From assembly GCA_949430125.1 (NCBI GenBank), contig CASQMQ010000061.1, positions 1 through 42,257 on the forward strand: a stretch of 42,257 nt of DNA, in the 5' to 3' direction. The position numbers were made by a program, and so were the translations under genes. Positions 11,175 to 22,350 of the stretch are shown here, one piece after another. Positions within the stretch are counted from its first letter, which is position 1. Each line of letters starts with the position of its first letter. The notes beneath the pieces were generated by a model. It ran no database searches. It was given only the letters and a program-made list of their open reading frames with translations, and was not told where the DNA came from. Source of the stretch: an uncultured Pseudomonadales bacterium. Lineage in GTDB: Bacteria; Pseudomonadota; Gammaproteobacteria; Pseudomonadales; Pseudohongiellaceae.

Positions 11175-11271
11175 ATCGCGCGCCAAAAGCTGGCGTAAAA
11201 ATTTAATTTTACTTGCTATTGGCACACTCGCATTGGCCTTAGCGGGCAATGGTTGCACATCCCTGTGCAAC

Positions 11272-12033
11272 TCAGTCGATACTAATTCGCTGCCTACGGG
11301 CCTCATACAGACAGACTCCCGTCGCCACGGATACGTTTAGACTGCTGAGCGCGCCCGCCATAGGTATAGATATCAGAAAGTCGCAACTCTTGCGCGTTAA
11401 ACGGCGTAGACCCCTGCCCTCCGAGCCCATGATCAGCGCTATCGCGCCGCCTAAATCTTGATCATACAGAGAGCTGTCAGCCTGATCGGCGGCACCCACC
11501 AGCCAAATGCCTTCTTCCTTCAGCTTGTCCAAACAACGAGCTAGGTTCGTCACCGAGGCGAGATTAACCGTCTCAGCAGCCCCGCAGGCCACCTTGCGCA
11601 CTGTAGCGTTCAGGCCCACTGAGTTATCTTTGGGGATGATCACGGCATCGACGCCCGCCGCATCCGCGCTGCGTATGCAGGCCCCCAGGTTATGAGGATC
11701 GGTAACGCCATCCAGTATCAGCAATAAAGGCGGATGATCTAGACCCTTTAGCAGCTCAAACAGACTATTTTCCGACAGAATGCTGTTTTCGAATTCCGCG
11801 ATGGCAGCGACACCCTGATGCACGCCCTCGAATTCTCTCTCGAAGGCTTCCTTGCTGAGTTCTTCTACCGTGACATTCCCAGCAGCCGCTAGCTCTCGAA
11901 GCTCATTGATGCGCTTGTCGTTTCTACCAAGCTGGATTAGCAGCCGGCTTACAGACCCAGGTCGCTGAACGAGTAGCTCGGAGACCGCATGTATGCCAAT
12001 TACTTTTCCTTGATTGTCTTTTTCGTTCTTCAT
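11272..12033 (-). CDS. rlmB: 23S rRNA (guanosine-2'-O-)-methyltransferase RlmB (SpoU family)
   Basis: GIHAVSELL, LILDGVTDPHNLGACIRSADAAGVDAVIIPKD, MGSEGRGLRRLTRKSCDFLISIPMAGALSSLNVSVATGVCLYE. Confidence 0.97.
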   Translation of the reverse strand: MKNEKDNQGKVIGIHAVSELLVQRPGSVSRLLIQLGRNDKRINELRELAAAGNVTVEELSKEAFEREFEGVHQGVAAIAEFENSILSENSLFELLKGLDHPPLLLILDGVTDPHNLGACIRSADAAGVDAVIIPKDNSVGLNATVRKVACGAAETVNLASVTNLARCLDKLKEEGIWLVGAADQADSSLYDQDLGGAIALIMGSEGRGLRRLTRKSCDFLISIPMAGALSSLNVSVATGVCLYEARRQRISID

Positions 12034-12089
12034 GATGATCGTTGTTATTCTTGTTAAGACCCTGTTTGCACTCAGGGCTAAGCTCGCAG

Positions 12090-14627
12090 TTACGCTTTGG
12101 GCTTCGCGTTCGGTTTCTTGCTGCGTCTGGACGAAGGTTTCTTTTTAGGCTTTCCAGGTTCCGCACTAGCCTTCTTTCCAGGAGACTTTGTCGCAGTAGA
12201 TGTTCCCTTTCCAGATTTAGACTCCGCATTGGCTTGGCGTTTCTTGTGCTTCAATTTCTTAGAGGGCTTCGGCTTCTTCGAAGAATCAATTTTCTTCTTG
12301 GCGTGTTTTTCTTTTTTCGATTGCGGCTTTTTAGAATCAGGCTTTTTCGCTTTCGACTTGCCGAATTTTTTGGCCGACTGCTTCAGGCCAACCATCTGCA
12401 GGTCGATCTTCTTTTCATCCAGATCAACGCGCACAACTTTAACTTCAACGCTGTCACCCAGACGATAGGTCTTCTGGCTGCGCTCACCACTCAGGCTATG
12501 ATGCACTGGATCGAAGTGGTAGTAATCGTTGCTAAGCTCGCTAATATGCACCAAGCCTTCAACGTAAATTTCATTCAGCTCTACAAACAAACCAAAACTC
12601 GTCACCGAGGTAACAGTACCTATGAACTCGTCTCCCACTCGATCCTGCATGTATTCGCATTTCAACGCATCAATAACGCTATAGCTCGCCGCATCAGCGC
12701 GACGCTCAGAAGTGGAACAGATCTCGCCTAACTCAACCATCTGCTTTAAGTCGAATGGGTAAATTGTTTTCTTTGCAAGATCAGCCGCTCCAGGATGCTT
12801 CTTAACATGAGCTCCGGGCTTGTTACGAACTAGGTAACGGATGGCGCGATGCACCAACAGGTCTGGGTAACGACGAATGGGCGAAGTGAAATGCGCATAA
12901 GCGTCATAGCCCAAACCGAAATGCCCTAGATTTTCAGGCGAATAGACGGCCTGCATTAAGGAGCGAATCAGCATCGTCTGCAATAAAATACGGTCGGGAC
13001 GACCCGCCATCTGCTTCAGAACATACTGGTAGTCCGCCGGCTCTGGCTTGTCTCCACCGGGAAGATGCAGGTCCAACTCCTTGAGGAACATGCGCAGATT
13101 CTCTAGCTTCGCCGGATTAGGACCTTCATGCACACGGTACAGAGCGGGCAATTTGGAGTCTTCCAAAAGGCGTGCAGCCGCTACGTTCGCGCACAGCATG
13201 CATTCTTCGATCAAGCGATGCGCGTCGTTGCGAAACACCGGGACGATCTCTCGTATCTTTCTGTCTTCGCCGAATACGATGCGCGTTTCCGTCGTGTCGA
13301 AGTCCATGGCGCCGCCACTATCTCTTACTGCTCTTAGCGCATGAAAAAGAGAATATAGATTCTCGAAGTGCTCAATGAGGGAGTCATGACGCTTTTTAAT
13401 AGTTTCCTGTATGCTTTTCTGGGCATCATTCTCGGCAAGTTCGACTATGTCGGAAACTTCGTTGTAAGTCATGCGCCCATGAGAATGAATAACTGCTTCA
13501 TAAAAACTGTAGTCAGTCATCTCACCACTTTCCGAGATCTCCATCTCGCACACCATCGTCAGTCTGTCGACTTTGGGCTTCAAGGAGCAGAGGCCATTGG
13601 AAAGTTTTTCGGGCAACATGGGAATCACGTGGCCTGGAAAATAGACAGAGGTGGCTCGTGTGATAGCTTCTTCATCTAGCGCGCTGCCGATCTTCACGTA
13701 GTGTGAGACATCGGCGATCGCAACAAAGAGTGTCCAGCCGCCCTCTTTATGCTGACGTGCAAACACGGCATCATCGAAATCCTTCGCGTCTTCGCCATCG
13801 ATAGTAACGAATGGAATATCGCGTAAATCTGCGCGTCCTTGAAGATCGGCTTCACCGACCTCTTGCGAAAAGCGGTAAGTTTCTTTTTCTACGGCGGAAG
13901 GCCAGACATGGGGAATGTCGTGACTGCGCACTGCTACTTCTATTTCTAGACCAGGAGTCGTGCTGTCGCCAAGAACCTCGACAATCTTCGCGACAGCCTT
14001 GCGTCTCTTGCTAGGGTATTCGGTAATCTGCGCAACGACGAACTGACCATCTTCAGCGCTGCCCGCATTCTGGTCAGGAATTAGAATCTCATGGCTCACA
14101 CGCTTGCTATCAGGAACCAGAATGCCGAATCCATCTTCACGATAGTAGCGACCTACTATTTGCTCGAAGCGGCGCTTGAGTATCTCGACGATCATCCCTT
14201 CGCGCCGGCCACGGTTATCAAAACCGGAATGCCGCGCAAGCACCTCATCGCCATCGAAAAGCTTCTCCATCTCCCGCGTACCGAGGAACATATCGCCGGA
14301 GCCGTCTTCAGGAATGAAGAATCCATAGCCGTCCTTATTACCCTGAATACGACCCTTGATCAGATCCATATGCGCAGCCAAGCCGAATAGGCCCCGCCGG
14401 TTGCTGATGATCTGACCATCACGACTCATCGCGATTAGTCGCCGGCGTAACGCCTCAATCTGCTCCTCGGAAGTTAATTTCATCTGCTCACACAGCGCTA
14501 GGTGGCCGATTGGCTCACCGATCTGCTCTAACAGTTGAAGAATAAATTCCCGGCTGGAAATGGGATTGGCGTAGTTTTCAGCCTCACGCTGCGCGTGAGG
14601 ATCTTTGGATTTTGGGGTTTTAGGCAT
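12090..14627 (-). CDS. rnr: Ribonuclease R with long Lys-rich C-terminal tail
   Basis: 845 aa; RNB motif DAKDFDDAVFARQHKEGGWTLFVAIADVSHYV, S1 domain (GTVTSVTSFGLFVELNEIYVEGLVHISELSNDYY); about 100-aa basic tail. Confidence 0.97.
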   Translation of the reverse strand: MPKTPKSKDPHAQREAENYANPISSREFILQLLEQIGEPIGHLALCEQMKLTSEEQIEALRRRLIAMSRDGQIISNRRGLFGLAAHMDLIKGRIQGNKDGYGFFIPEDGSGDMFLGTREMEKLFDGDEVLARHSGFDNRGRREGMIVEILKRRFEQIVGRYYREDGFGILVPDSKRVSHEILIPDQNAGSAEDGQFVVAQITEYPSKRRKAVAKIVEVLGDSTTPGLEIEVAVRSHDIPHVWPSAVEKETYRFSQEVGEADLQGRADLRDIPFVTIDGEDAKDFDDAVFARQHKEGGWTLFVAIADVSHYVKIGSALDEEAITRATSVYFPGHVIPMLPEKLSNGLCSLKPKVDRLTMVCEMEISESGEMTDYSFYEAVIHSHGRMTYNEVSDIVELAENDAQKSIQETIKKRHDSLIEHFENLYSLFHALRAVRDSGGAMDFDTTETRIVFGEDRKIREIVPVFRNDAHRLIEECMLCANVAAARLLEDSKLPALYRVHEGPNPAKLENLRMFLKELDLHLPGGDKPEPADYQYVLKQMAGRPDRILLQTMLIRSLMQAVYSPENLGHFGLGYDAYAHFTSPIRRYPDLLVHRAIRYLVRNKPGAHVKKHPGAADLAKKTIYPFDLKQMVELGEICSTSERRADAASYSVIDALKCEYMQDRVGDEFIGTVTSVTSFGLFVELNEIYVEGLVHISELSNDYYHFDPVHHSLSGERSQKTYRLGDSVEVKVVRVDLDEKKIDLQMVGLKQSAKKFGKSKAKKPDSKKPQSKKEKHAKKKIDSSKKPKPSKKLKHKKRQANAESKSGKGTSTATKSPGKKASAEPGKPKKKPSSRRSKKPNAKPKA

Positions 14628-14785
14628 TAAGGAAGGATACTAGAATTAAGAAGGTAGTATTATACACCCAGCAATGCCCAAATGTATGTGACAACAGTCA
14701 CTAGGAACTGTGGAAACCTTGGTATTGACAGGCTCAGTGGCTATAGATAGAGTTGCGATCCGGTGATTTCAACGCCGCAATTATT

Positions 14786-14872
14786 GCCCAGGTGGTGGAA
14801 TTGGTAGACACGCTAGCTTCAGGTGCTAGTGATCGCAAGGTCGTGGAGGTTCAAGTCCTCTTCTGGGCACCA
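14786..14872 (+). tRNA. tRNA-Leu (anticodon CAG), CCA encoded
   Basis: GCCCAGGTGGTGGAATTGGTAGACACGCTAGCTTCAGGTGCTAGTGATCGCAAGGTCGTGGAGGTTCAAGTCCTCTTCTGGGCACCA; anticodon arm CTAGC-TTCAGGT-GCTAG, T-arm GGTTCAAGTCC, long variable arm. Confidence 0.96.
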
Positions 14873-15002
14873 CTCTATAGTCCGAATCAAGTCATAATCG
14901 CAGTTAGCCTTAAAAGCATTATTCCTGATTACTAATAATCCTTCCCATACATCGCAAATACCTTTGTAAATATTTTCAACCTTTTACCTCTAATTGTGGG
15001 TT

Positions 15003-15028
15003 TAGAGCCTTATCAAAATAAGACTCTA
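15003..15028. repeat. Intergenic hairpin of unknown function
   Basis: TAGAG-C-CTTAT-CAAA-ATAAG-A-CTCTA. Confidence 0.6.
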
Positions 15029-15081
15029 CTGATCAGAAGTTTAAAGCTTCGAATCGGGTACGGCCCCTTAATATGTCAAAG

Positions 15082-15459
15082 CTAGCTACGGCGAGTCATT
15101 GTCCAGGGTACTTCAGTTCCCATGGCGCTGGCGCTTCCGATAATGCTATCACCCTCGACGGTGGCTGACATATCGTAGACCATCGGCGAACCGTCACGGT
15201 CAAGACGGAAGGAGATCTCGTTGCCCTCGGCTACGCCTTCGTCGATCGGCCAGGTGCGGCCGTCACCCAGATCAAAGGATCCAGTCAATGTATCGCCCTC
15301 GGCCGTCATAATAACCGTGGCGGTTAGTGCTCCAAAGGGGCTGCTCATGGTGAAATCCCAGGTTCCATCTGCCGGAGACGAGCTTGCATTCGTTGCGCAG
15401 GATGTGAGTGCGATAAGTATTGTTGAAAAGAAAAAGGCAGAGTAGAAATTTCTGTTCAT
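15082..15459 (-). CDS. Small secreted lipoprotein, function unknown
   Basis: Signal peptide with lipobox (LIALTSC); beta-rich GTWDFTM..LTATVIMTAEGDTLTGSFDLGDG repeats. Confidence 0.7.
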   Translation of the reverse strand: MNRNFYSAFFFSTILIALTSCATNASSSPADGTWDFTMSSPFGALTATVIMTAEGDTLTGSFDLGDGRTWPIDEGVAEGNEISFRLDRDGSPMVYDMSATVEGDSIIGSASAMGTEVPWTMTRRS

Positions 15460-15792
15460 TGGGTTCTCCCTAGTGATCCGATTTTTTCGTTGAACTGCTG
15501 AGCTTTTATATGAAGCTTTTTAAACGCTGGAATAGCCGAATTGGATCAGCCCCGGTAGTTGTTTTCAATCAGCTGGAGATAATATGCGAGCTATTCAATT
15601 ATACTTAAAGACACAACCTCGATGGACTGAGAAGAACCACATAGAACTATCTAAAGCTGAATCCCACAACGTACTTTGCCGCGGCAAATTATATTCAGAC
15701 ATCCTCAGGCAGACTTGATCATACTTCAAGAAGTCTTACCCGCTTTGAGCATCTAAGGTTAAGCTGAAGGGCGGACCCTAAATCAGTTATGG

Positions 15793-16179
15793 TTAACGAT
15801 CGGTCGCGACATAAAATCGATAGGAACCTTCGTGGACAGTAGAGTCTTCTCCGATCACGGCCGACCAATCGACCACATATTCTCCATCCGGAATCGATGG
15901 ATTGGTGATTTCTATCATGAGATCGTCGGATCCCATGGTGTGAAAACCGCGTAAATCGTAATTCCCATCTGGGCCCGTAAGCGTAAGACCGCTATTTGGC
16001 ACATCTGGTAACGCGTCATAGAAGAGCCGCAAATTACGTGGGGCACGATTTAATACTGAATCTGCGGCAGGCTCAGCACGCAGAAAAGGTGAGTAACCAG
16101 TGCTACTAGCACAACTAACAAGAGAAGCTGCTACTACAAATAGCGCTAATAAGGATTTGAGTCTTCTGTTGCCCAGCAT
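15793..16179 (-). CDS. CopC-like domain lipoprotein (ORF may extend to 16251)
   Basis: Lipobox-like LVSC after the signal peptide; RAEPAADSVLNRAPRNLRLFYDALPD..LTLTGPDG..DGEYVVDWSAVIGEDSTVHEGSYRFYV resembles the CopC fold pattern. Confidence 0.65.
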   Translation of the reverse strand: MLGNRRLKSLLALFVVAASLVSCASSTGYSPFLRAEPAADSVLNRAPRNLRLFYDALPDVPNSGLTLTGPDGNYDLRGFHTMGSDDLMIEITNPSIPDGEYVVDWSAVIGEDSTVHEGSYRFYVATDR

Positions 16180-16408
16180 GTCGAACTTCCTTCTTGGGAT
16201 TTCACTGACTAGCGAATGCAAAATCCACGCGTGTAAGTAGATTGATTTCATGGGTCCAGTGTAACGCTTTGAAGGCCTAAATTCATCGACAGAATTTCAT
16301 CTGCAGCAATATGACGCGCAGCCTTAACTTGGATTTGGAACGAATTGCGAAGGGGGTGGGCGCTGGGATCTGAACGCGCCTTGGGATAATAAGTAGTAGG
16401 TTTAGTGC

Positions 16409-16597
16409 CTAGTGTTGATCTCGCTGCTTCTTCACCTGAGAGAGTTCTTTGGCAAATTGGTCGAGTCTCATGCGGATTTCGTCTTCTTTCTGCTTTTTAA
16501 GAAAATTCAGATCGCTATCTGCTTTCGCTTCTTGAATAGCTTCCGCTATGGCATCTGATATTGGCTTTTCTATTGCTGCTTCAGCAGATTTTTTCAT
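16409..16597 (-). CDS. Small charged coiled-coil-like hypothetical protein
   Basis: 62 aa, heptad-like KKQKEDEIRMRLDQFAKELSQVKKQRDQH; no recognised family. Confidence 0.45.
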   Translation of the reverse strand: MKKSAEAAIEKPISDAIAEAIQEAKADSDLNFLKKQKEDEIRMRLDQFAKELSQVKKQRDQH

Positions 16598-16964
16598 TCG
16601 CTTATAACTCCAGCTAATGTGCGATTTCTAAGTAGGACTAGTTTCGGTTTATTCTTGTTTTACTACCTGCCCAGTAAATTATCGGAGAAGAATCACGTTT
16701 GAGACGATCAAACCACCAATTCTAAACAGGCTTACTACTTCAAAAAGCTAATAATTTAGCTACCTCTATTGAGCGCAACATATAGTGTACGTCGGCCAAA
16801 GTCAAACAATATATAGTGCTTTCAACTGCTTACAGATGCTTTTCCGACCCCCAAAATACATGATATATCTGGCCCCTTGCCCCTGTGCCACTGCATTCGC
16901 AGCCCAATAAACTTAATGATTTCTTACACTTAGCCCCAGGATGCAATGTCTGAATTCATCATAG

Positions 16965-17003
16965 TAAGGATCACCTAATTTTATAAATAAGGACACCCAA
17001 TTT
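16965..17003. repeat. Two imperfect direct repeats (TAAGGATCACCTAATTTT / TAAGGACACCCAATTT)
   Basis: Copies at 16965-16982 and 16988-17003, on the 3' side of the RAYT gene. Confidence 0.6.
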
Positions 17004-17205
17004 AACTATTAATTGTTCAAACTAAGCTATCGACACGACGAATTGTCAATGAGATTGAAATTTCACCAGCAGCGTAGCGGGATTGTTAGGAATTCGAGTT
17101 ACTGAACGGAAATCAGCGAGGCCAAAAGCAGCTTTCCCGCTATGGGAGACATCGAGGATGAACTAATAGGTTTTCGTGAATGCAATTATGAAGGAGAGTT
17201 GGTAG

Positions 17206-18303
17206 CTAAGTACTGCCGTATAACAATCGGGAGGAATTTATTCCCCTAATCCATTTGCGCGGGTGTTTTAAACTCACCCCTGACTTGATCCTGCTTTCAT
17301 GAAAATGAATGAGTGCCGATTCGGAACCCGCCGCCACTGAATAGTGGCGATGAAACGTTGTGACACTCTTGAGCCAAGATTCTGCACTTATTCCCAGTTC
17401 ATTTAACAATCTGTTCTTCTCATCCAGGGTATCGGTAATTCGGTGCGCCAAATACTCTTCTGGGTGCAGCGCTTTGCAAGTGACCTCTAACAGATCGAAG
17501 TAGCTTTGCGGCGTGATGGACAATCCCTCCTCGGCTACCCCTTCCATTTCGGACATAAGCCGAAGCTTCGCCTGCTTGCCTCCAGACTGGCGGCCCACGA
17601 GGTGCTTGGTAGTGCGTCGTTTAAGCAGACGATGCTGACGATAGCTTCTATTTTTGACTTTCTTAGCGTGATAAATTAGCCGCTCTTGAATCGACGTGAA
17701 GTCGCTATTCTCAAGAGAGTCCGTTATACCCGCTCGAATAGGGTTTAGATCCACATAAGCCATGCAGGTAACAAGTGCTTTCTCATCGAGAAGAGCCTGA
17801 CTCTTGAACCGTCCTTCCCAGAAACGTCCGCTGCATTCGTCTTCTCGGTTAGCTTGCCGTGCCACAATCTCGTTTACGCAGCGCATGAACCAACTAATAT
17901 CCATTAGTCGTTCGCGCCATAGGCTGATCTGTTGTTGCAGGCGCTTCTGCGCCGCCTTGCTCGATTTGTTTTTCTGCAGAGTTGCTATTAGAGCTGCGTT
18001 GCGAGGAAAGAGTGCTGTCCAGCGCTTGACCACCTCAGAGTCATCCCATTCTCCAGCCTGCTGCTCATTGACGAACAGTACGAGGTGATAGTGATTACTC
18101 ATGATGGCATAGGCACAGATGTCGATCGAAAACTGTGCAGCCAGCGTCTTAATTCGAGACACCAACCACTGCTTGCGATGATCGAAATTCTTACCAGTAA
18201 CAGGGTCGTCACCACATAGATAGGCGCGACGAACACAGCGTGAGATACAATGGTAGTAGGGCGTGTCTTGCAGCGACACTTGTTGGTATCTGGCTCGGGT
18301 CAT
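17206..18303 (-). mobile_element. REP-associated tyrosine transposase (RAYT, Y1/TnpA family)
   Basis: HUH-type motif AIMSNHYHLVLFV, YYHCISRCVRRAYLCG N-terminus, AYVDLNPIRAGI. Confidence 0.9.
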
Positions 18304-18491
18304 CGAACTTTTCTATCTAGCTCTGGTCATTTTTATTGCTGTGTCCAGTCAGATCGCCTCGAGATTTACGCCAAGACAAAATGCAAGCGGACCGCAGATT
18401 CTAGAGGGTTTGTAGTACTATGCAAGGCGAAATTAAAATCTGCTAAAGTAGCAGTGACACAACAAGCAGCAGAATTGCATTGAGGTAGTAA

Positions 18492-19409
18492 ATGAGAATT
18501 GGAGTCGACCTAGGCGGAACAAAGATTGAAGGCATATTGCTCTCACCTGACGGTAGGGTAGCCGATAAAATTCGTGTGGATACGCCTGCGCAAAAATATC
18601 TCGAGACTGTTGATGCACTATGCGCTGTGATCGAGCAGCTGCAGCAACTGTCTTCATCGAAGAAGTGTTCTGTTGGAATTGGGACTCCTGGCGCCTTATC
18701 TCCTTCGAATGAACACGGTCTCGAACTGATGAAGAACTGCAATTCGATCTGCCTCAATGGCGAACCGTTGAAAGTCGATATTGAAAACCGCCTTGGCTAT
18801 GCGACGCGTGTCGAGAACGATGCGAATTGCTTTGTCCTTTCAGAAGCCTGTTACGGTGCGGCGATGTCCGCCAAAACAGTATTTGGGGTAATTCTAGGCA
18901 CGGGAACCGGTGGCGGCATCGTCATAGACAAGCAACTGCACACAGGCCCGAACCGAATCGCCGGTGAATGGGGACATAACTGCATTCCAAGTTCTGTCCG
19001 CGACCTAATCACCCAGGACCGGCAATGCTACTGCGGCAGAACGAACTGCAATGAGACTGTTCTTTCTGGGCGGGGCTTGAAACAGAGCCATTTCGAAAGA
19101 TCCGGAACCGAGCTGGAGGCTTCGGAAATAGCGAGCTTGGCAACTAGCGGAGATGTTGAATCCAGCGAAAGTATTCAGATCTACTGCGAGCAATTGGCGC
19201 GCTGCCTCTCTACGGTGGTGAATCTTATGGACCCAGATATGATTGTGTTAGGAGGTGGTCTATCGAATATTTCGCAGCTGTATGAGCAGGTTCCAAGCCT
19301 CATGAATGAGCATGTATTCACAGATGACATGCTTACCATGCTTGCAGCACCGATGTTCGGCGATGCAAGCGGTGCCATCGGTGCCGCCTGCTTGTGGCCA
19401 CTGGATTGA
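18492..19409 (+). CDS. ROK-family sugar kinase (fructokinase / N-acetylhexosamine kinase type)
   Basis: MRIGVDLGGTKIEGILL, GVILGTGTGGGIVIDKQLHTGPNRIAGEWGH, zinc motif CYCGRTNCNETVLSGRGL. Confidence 0.93.
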   Translation: MRIGVDLGGTKIEGILLSPDGRVADKIRVDTPAQKYLETVDALCAVIEQLQQLSSSKKCSVGIGTPGALSPSNEHGLELMKNCNSICLNGEPLKVDIENRLGYATRVENDANCFVLSEACYGAAMSAKTVFGVILGTGTGGGIVIDKQLHTGPNRIAGEWGHNCIPSSVRDLITQDRQCYCGRTNCNETVLSGRGLKQSHFERSGTELEASEIASLATSGDVESSESIQIYCEQLARCLSTVVNLMDPDMIVLGGGLSNISQLYEQVPSLMNEHVFTDDMLTMLAAPMFGDASGAIGAACLWPLD

Positions 19410-19433
19410 AGTTAAGCACAGAGCGTAACTTCA
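19407..19433. terminator. Hairpin in the ROK/purA convergent interval, overlapping the ROK stop codon
   Basis: TGAAGTTA-AGCACAGAGCG-TAACTTCA (8 bp perfect stem); no U-tract. Confidence 0.4.
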
Positions 19434-19446
19434 GTTAAACTATCCA

Positions 19447-20748
<1,302 letters not shown>

Positions 20749-20776
20749 CTACTCAATATCTTATTCAAAACAAACA

Positions 20777-21970
20777 CTACGTTAAGTTTTCAACTATCCA
20801 CTTGCCATCAACTAGCTGTAGTTGCCGATCGCAATTTAGATCTTCCAATTCCTGCTCCGCTAGTTCGCTCTCCAGCAGATTAGTAATTACAATCTCGCCA
20901 CTGGCGCGCAGTTCAGCTATCGTGCTCAGTAAGTCAGCATCATTTCCACTTGGCGCGATGATCACTGTCTTTTGAACAAACGTTTTACTGCTCAGTCTAG
21001 CGATAGTCTTTAGATCGCTGTCAAAACCTGACGCCGGCCGCGAGCGACCAAAGACTTCACCGATGTGGTCATAACGACCGCCTTTTGCTACCGCTCTGCC
21101 GTAGTCCGGTGTATAGGCAGCGAATACGATGCCCGTATGATATTCATAACCACGCAGTTCGCATAGGTCGAAGCAGAGAGTCATCTCGGGATGACGTTCC
21201 TTGACTCCTTCCACTATCAATACCAGTTCGAGCAGTTCTTTCTTTACTGAGTTGGGAGCATATTCGAAAACTGTTATGGCCTCTTGCAGTATTGCCTCGT
21301 CACCACTCAGCCGCGTTAGCTGCCTCAACATGGAATGCAAGGTTGCATCTTTCACGGCAGCATCCAAGACGACATCGATCTCATCATAAGCTTTACGCTG
21401 CACGGCATCGAATAAAGTTGATTCGATGTCCGCATCTATCGCGGCTTCTTTGACGAGCGCACGGAAGATACCAACGTGCCCTAACACGATAGATATGTTT
21501 TCAATTTCCGCCGCATTCAAGGTGGCATACATAAGACAAATTAGTTCTATGTCACAGTCCACACCGGCGTGACCGTACATCTCAGCGCCGATACGAATGG
21601 GTACCCGCGAGGCAAGCAGACCCCGTGGCTTTGTATGCAAAACGTTGTCTGCGTAGCACAGACGCACCGGACCTTCTCTGTTCATACAGTGTGCGTCGAT
21701 ACGCGCAGCCTGCGGAGTAATGTCTGCACGGATGCCCATCATGCGCCCGCTAAGCTGGTCGGTAATCTTGAACGTGTGCAGTTCCAAATCATGTGACGAG
21801 CCGACTAGTAGCGAATCCAGATACTCGATAAGTGGAGTGATAACTAGCTGATAGCCCCAGGATTCATAGAGATCCAGAAGCTGACGACGCAAGTATTCTA
21901 ACTTGCTCGCCTCTAGGGGGAGAATTTCCTCGACACCATCGGGAAGTAACCAGCGTTTTGCAGAAGTCAT
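20777..21970 (-). CDS. hisZ: ATP phosphoribosyltransferase regulatory subunit
   Basis: HisRS-like; WLLPDGVEEILPLEASKLEYLRRQLLDLYESWGYQLVITPLIEYLDSLL; position between purA and hflC. Confidence 0.93.
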   Translation of the reverse strand: MTSAKRWLLPDGVEEILPLEASKLEYLRRQLLDLYESWGYQLVITPLIEYLDSLLVGSSHDLELHTFKITDQLSGRMMGIRADITPQAARIDAHCMNREGPVRLCYADNVLHTKPRGLLASRVPIRIGAEMYGHAGVDCDIELICLMYATLNAAEIENISIVLGHVGIFRALVKEAAIDADIESTLFDAVQRKAYDEIDVVLDAAVKDATLHSMLRQLTRLSGDEAILQEAITVFEYAPNSVKKELLELVLIVEGVKERHPEMTLCFDLCELRGYEYHTGIVFAAYTPDYGRAVAKGGRYDHIGEVFGRSRPASGFDSDLKTIARLSSKTFVQKTVIIAPSGNDADLLSTIAELRASGEIVITNLLESELAEQELEDLNCDRQLQLVDGKWIVENLT

Positions 21971-22027
21971 GTTTATTTATTTTTCACTCATCAAACTTTA
22001 AAAATTTATTCGTAAACTTACGACGAT

Positions 22028-22213
22028 CTAATTAATCATCAACAGCAGAACCGTTCCGGTCAGCATGCTTCCTAAACCAATAATGCGCATGGTGTTGTCG
22101 TCTATTTGATCCAACACGAGCAACATCTTTCGCCACCTACCTGGGCTGATGAAGGGAATAATCCCCTCTATTACAAGCATCAGACAAAATGCAACAGCCA
22201 GCTCGTGCCACAT
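22028..22213 (-). CDS. DUF2065 small inner membrane protein
   Basis: 61 aa, LAVAFCLMLVIEGIIPFISPGRWRKMLLVLDQIDDNTMRIIGLGSMLTGTVLLLMIN; syntenic position. Confidence 0.88.
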   Translation of the reverse strand: MWHELAVAFCLMLVIEGIIPFISPGRWRKMLLVLDQIDDNTMRIIGLGSMLTGTVLLLMIN

Positions 22214-22261
22214 AATCTCGCCTCTTCTTGTGAGCCACTAGCTGACAGCTATGCGCGCAGC

Positions 22262-22302
22262 AAAAAAGTAAACCTGAATCGCTAAACGCGATTCAGGTTT
22301 AC
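22262..22302 (-). terminator. Strong Rho-independent terminator after hflC
   Basis: Minus strand GTAAACCTGAATCGC-GTTTA-GCGATTCAGGTTTAC (15-bp perfect stem) followed by TTTTTT. Confidence 0.93.
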
Positions 22303-22350
22303 GGTTGTTAACTTATCTGGTTTTCAAAAAGCCTATTGATTAACTAGAGC

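Noticed and set aside
12042-12731. 229-aa plus-strand ORF MLFLLRPCLHSGLSSQLRFGLRVRFLAASG...
   Set aside because: Antisense to the Lys-rich tail of rnr; Leu/Arg/Phe-rich composition is the complement of Lys-rich codons.
14753-14935. 60-aa ORF MRSGDFNAAIIAQVVELVDTLASGASDRKVVEVQVLFWAPL
   Set aside because: Translation of the tRNA-Leu gene, a common false ORF.
17228-17280. Small inverted repeats (GGGA..TCCC and GGGTG..CACCC) near the RAYT end
   Set aside because: They lie inside the RAYT coding region, have short arms, and are not clearly REP elements.
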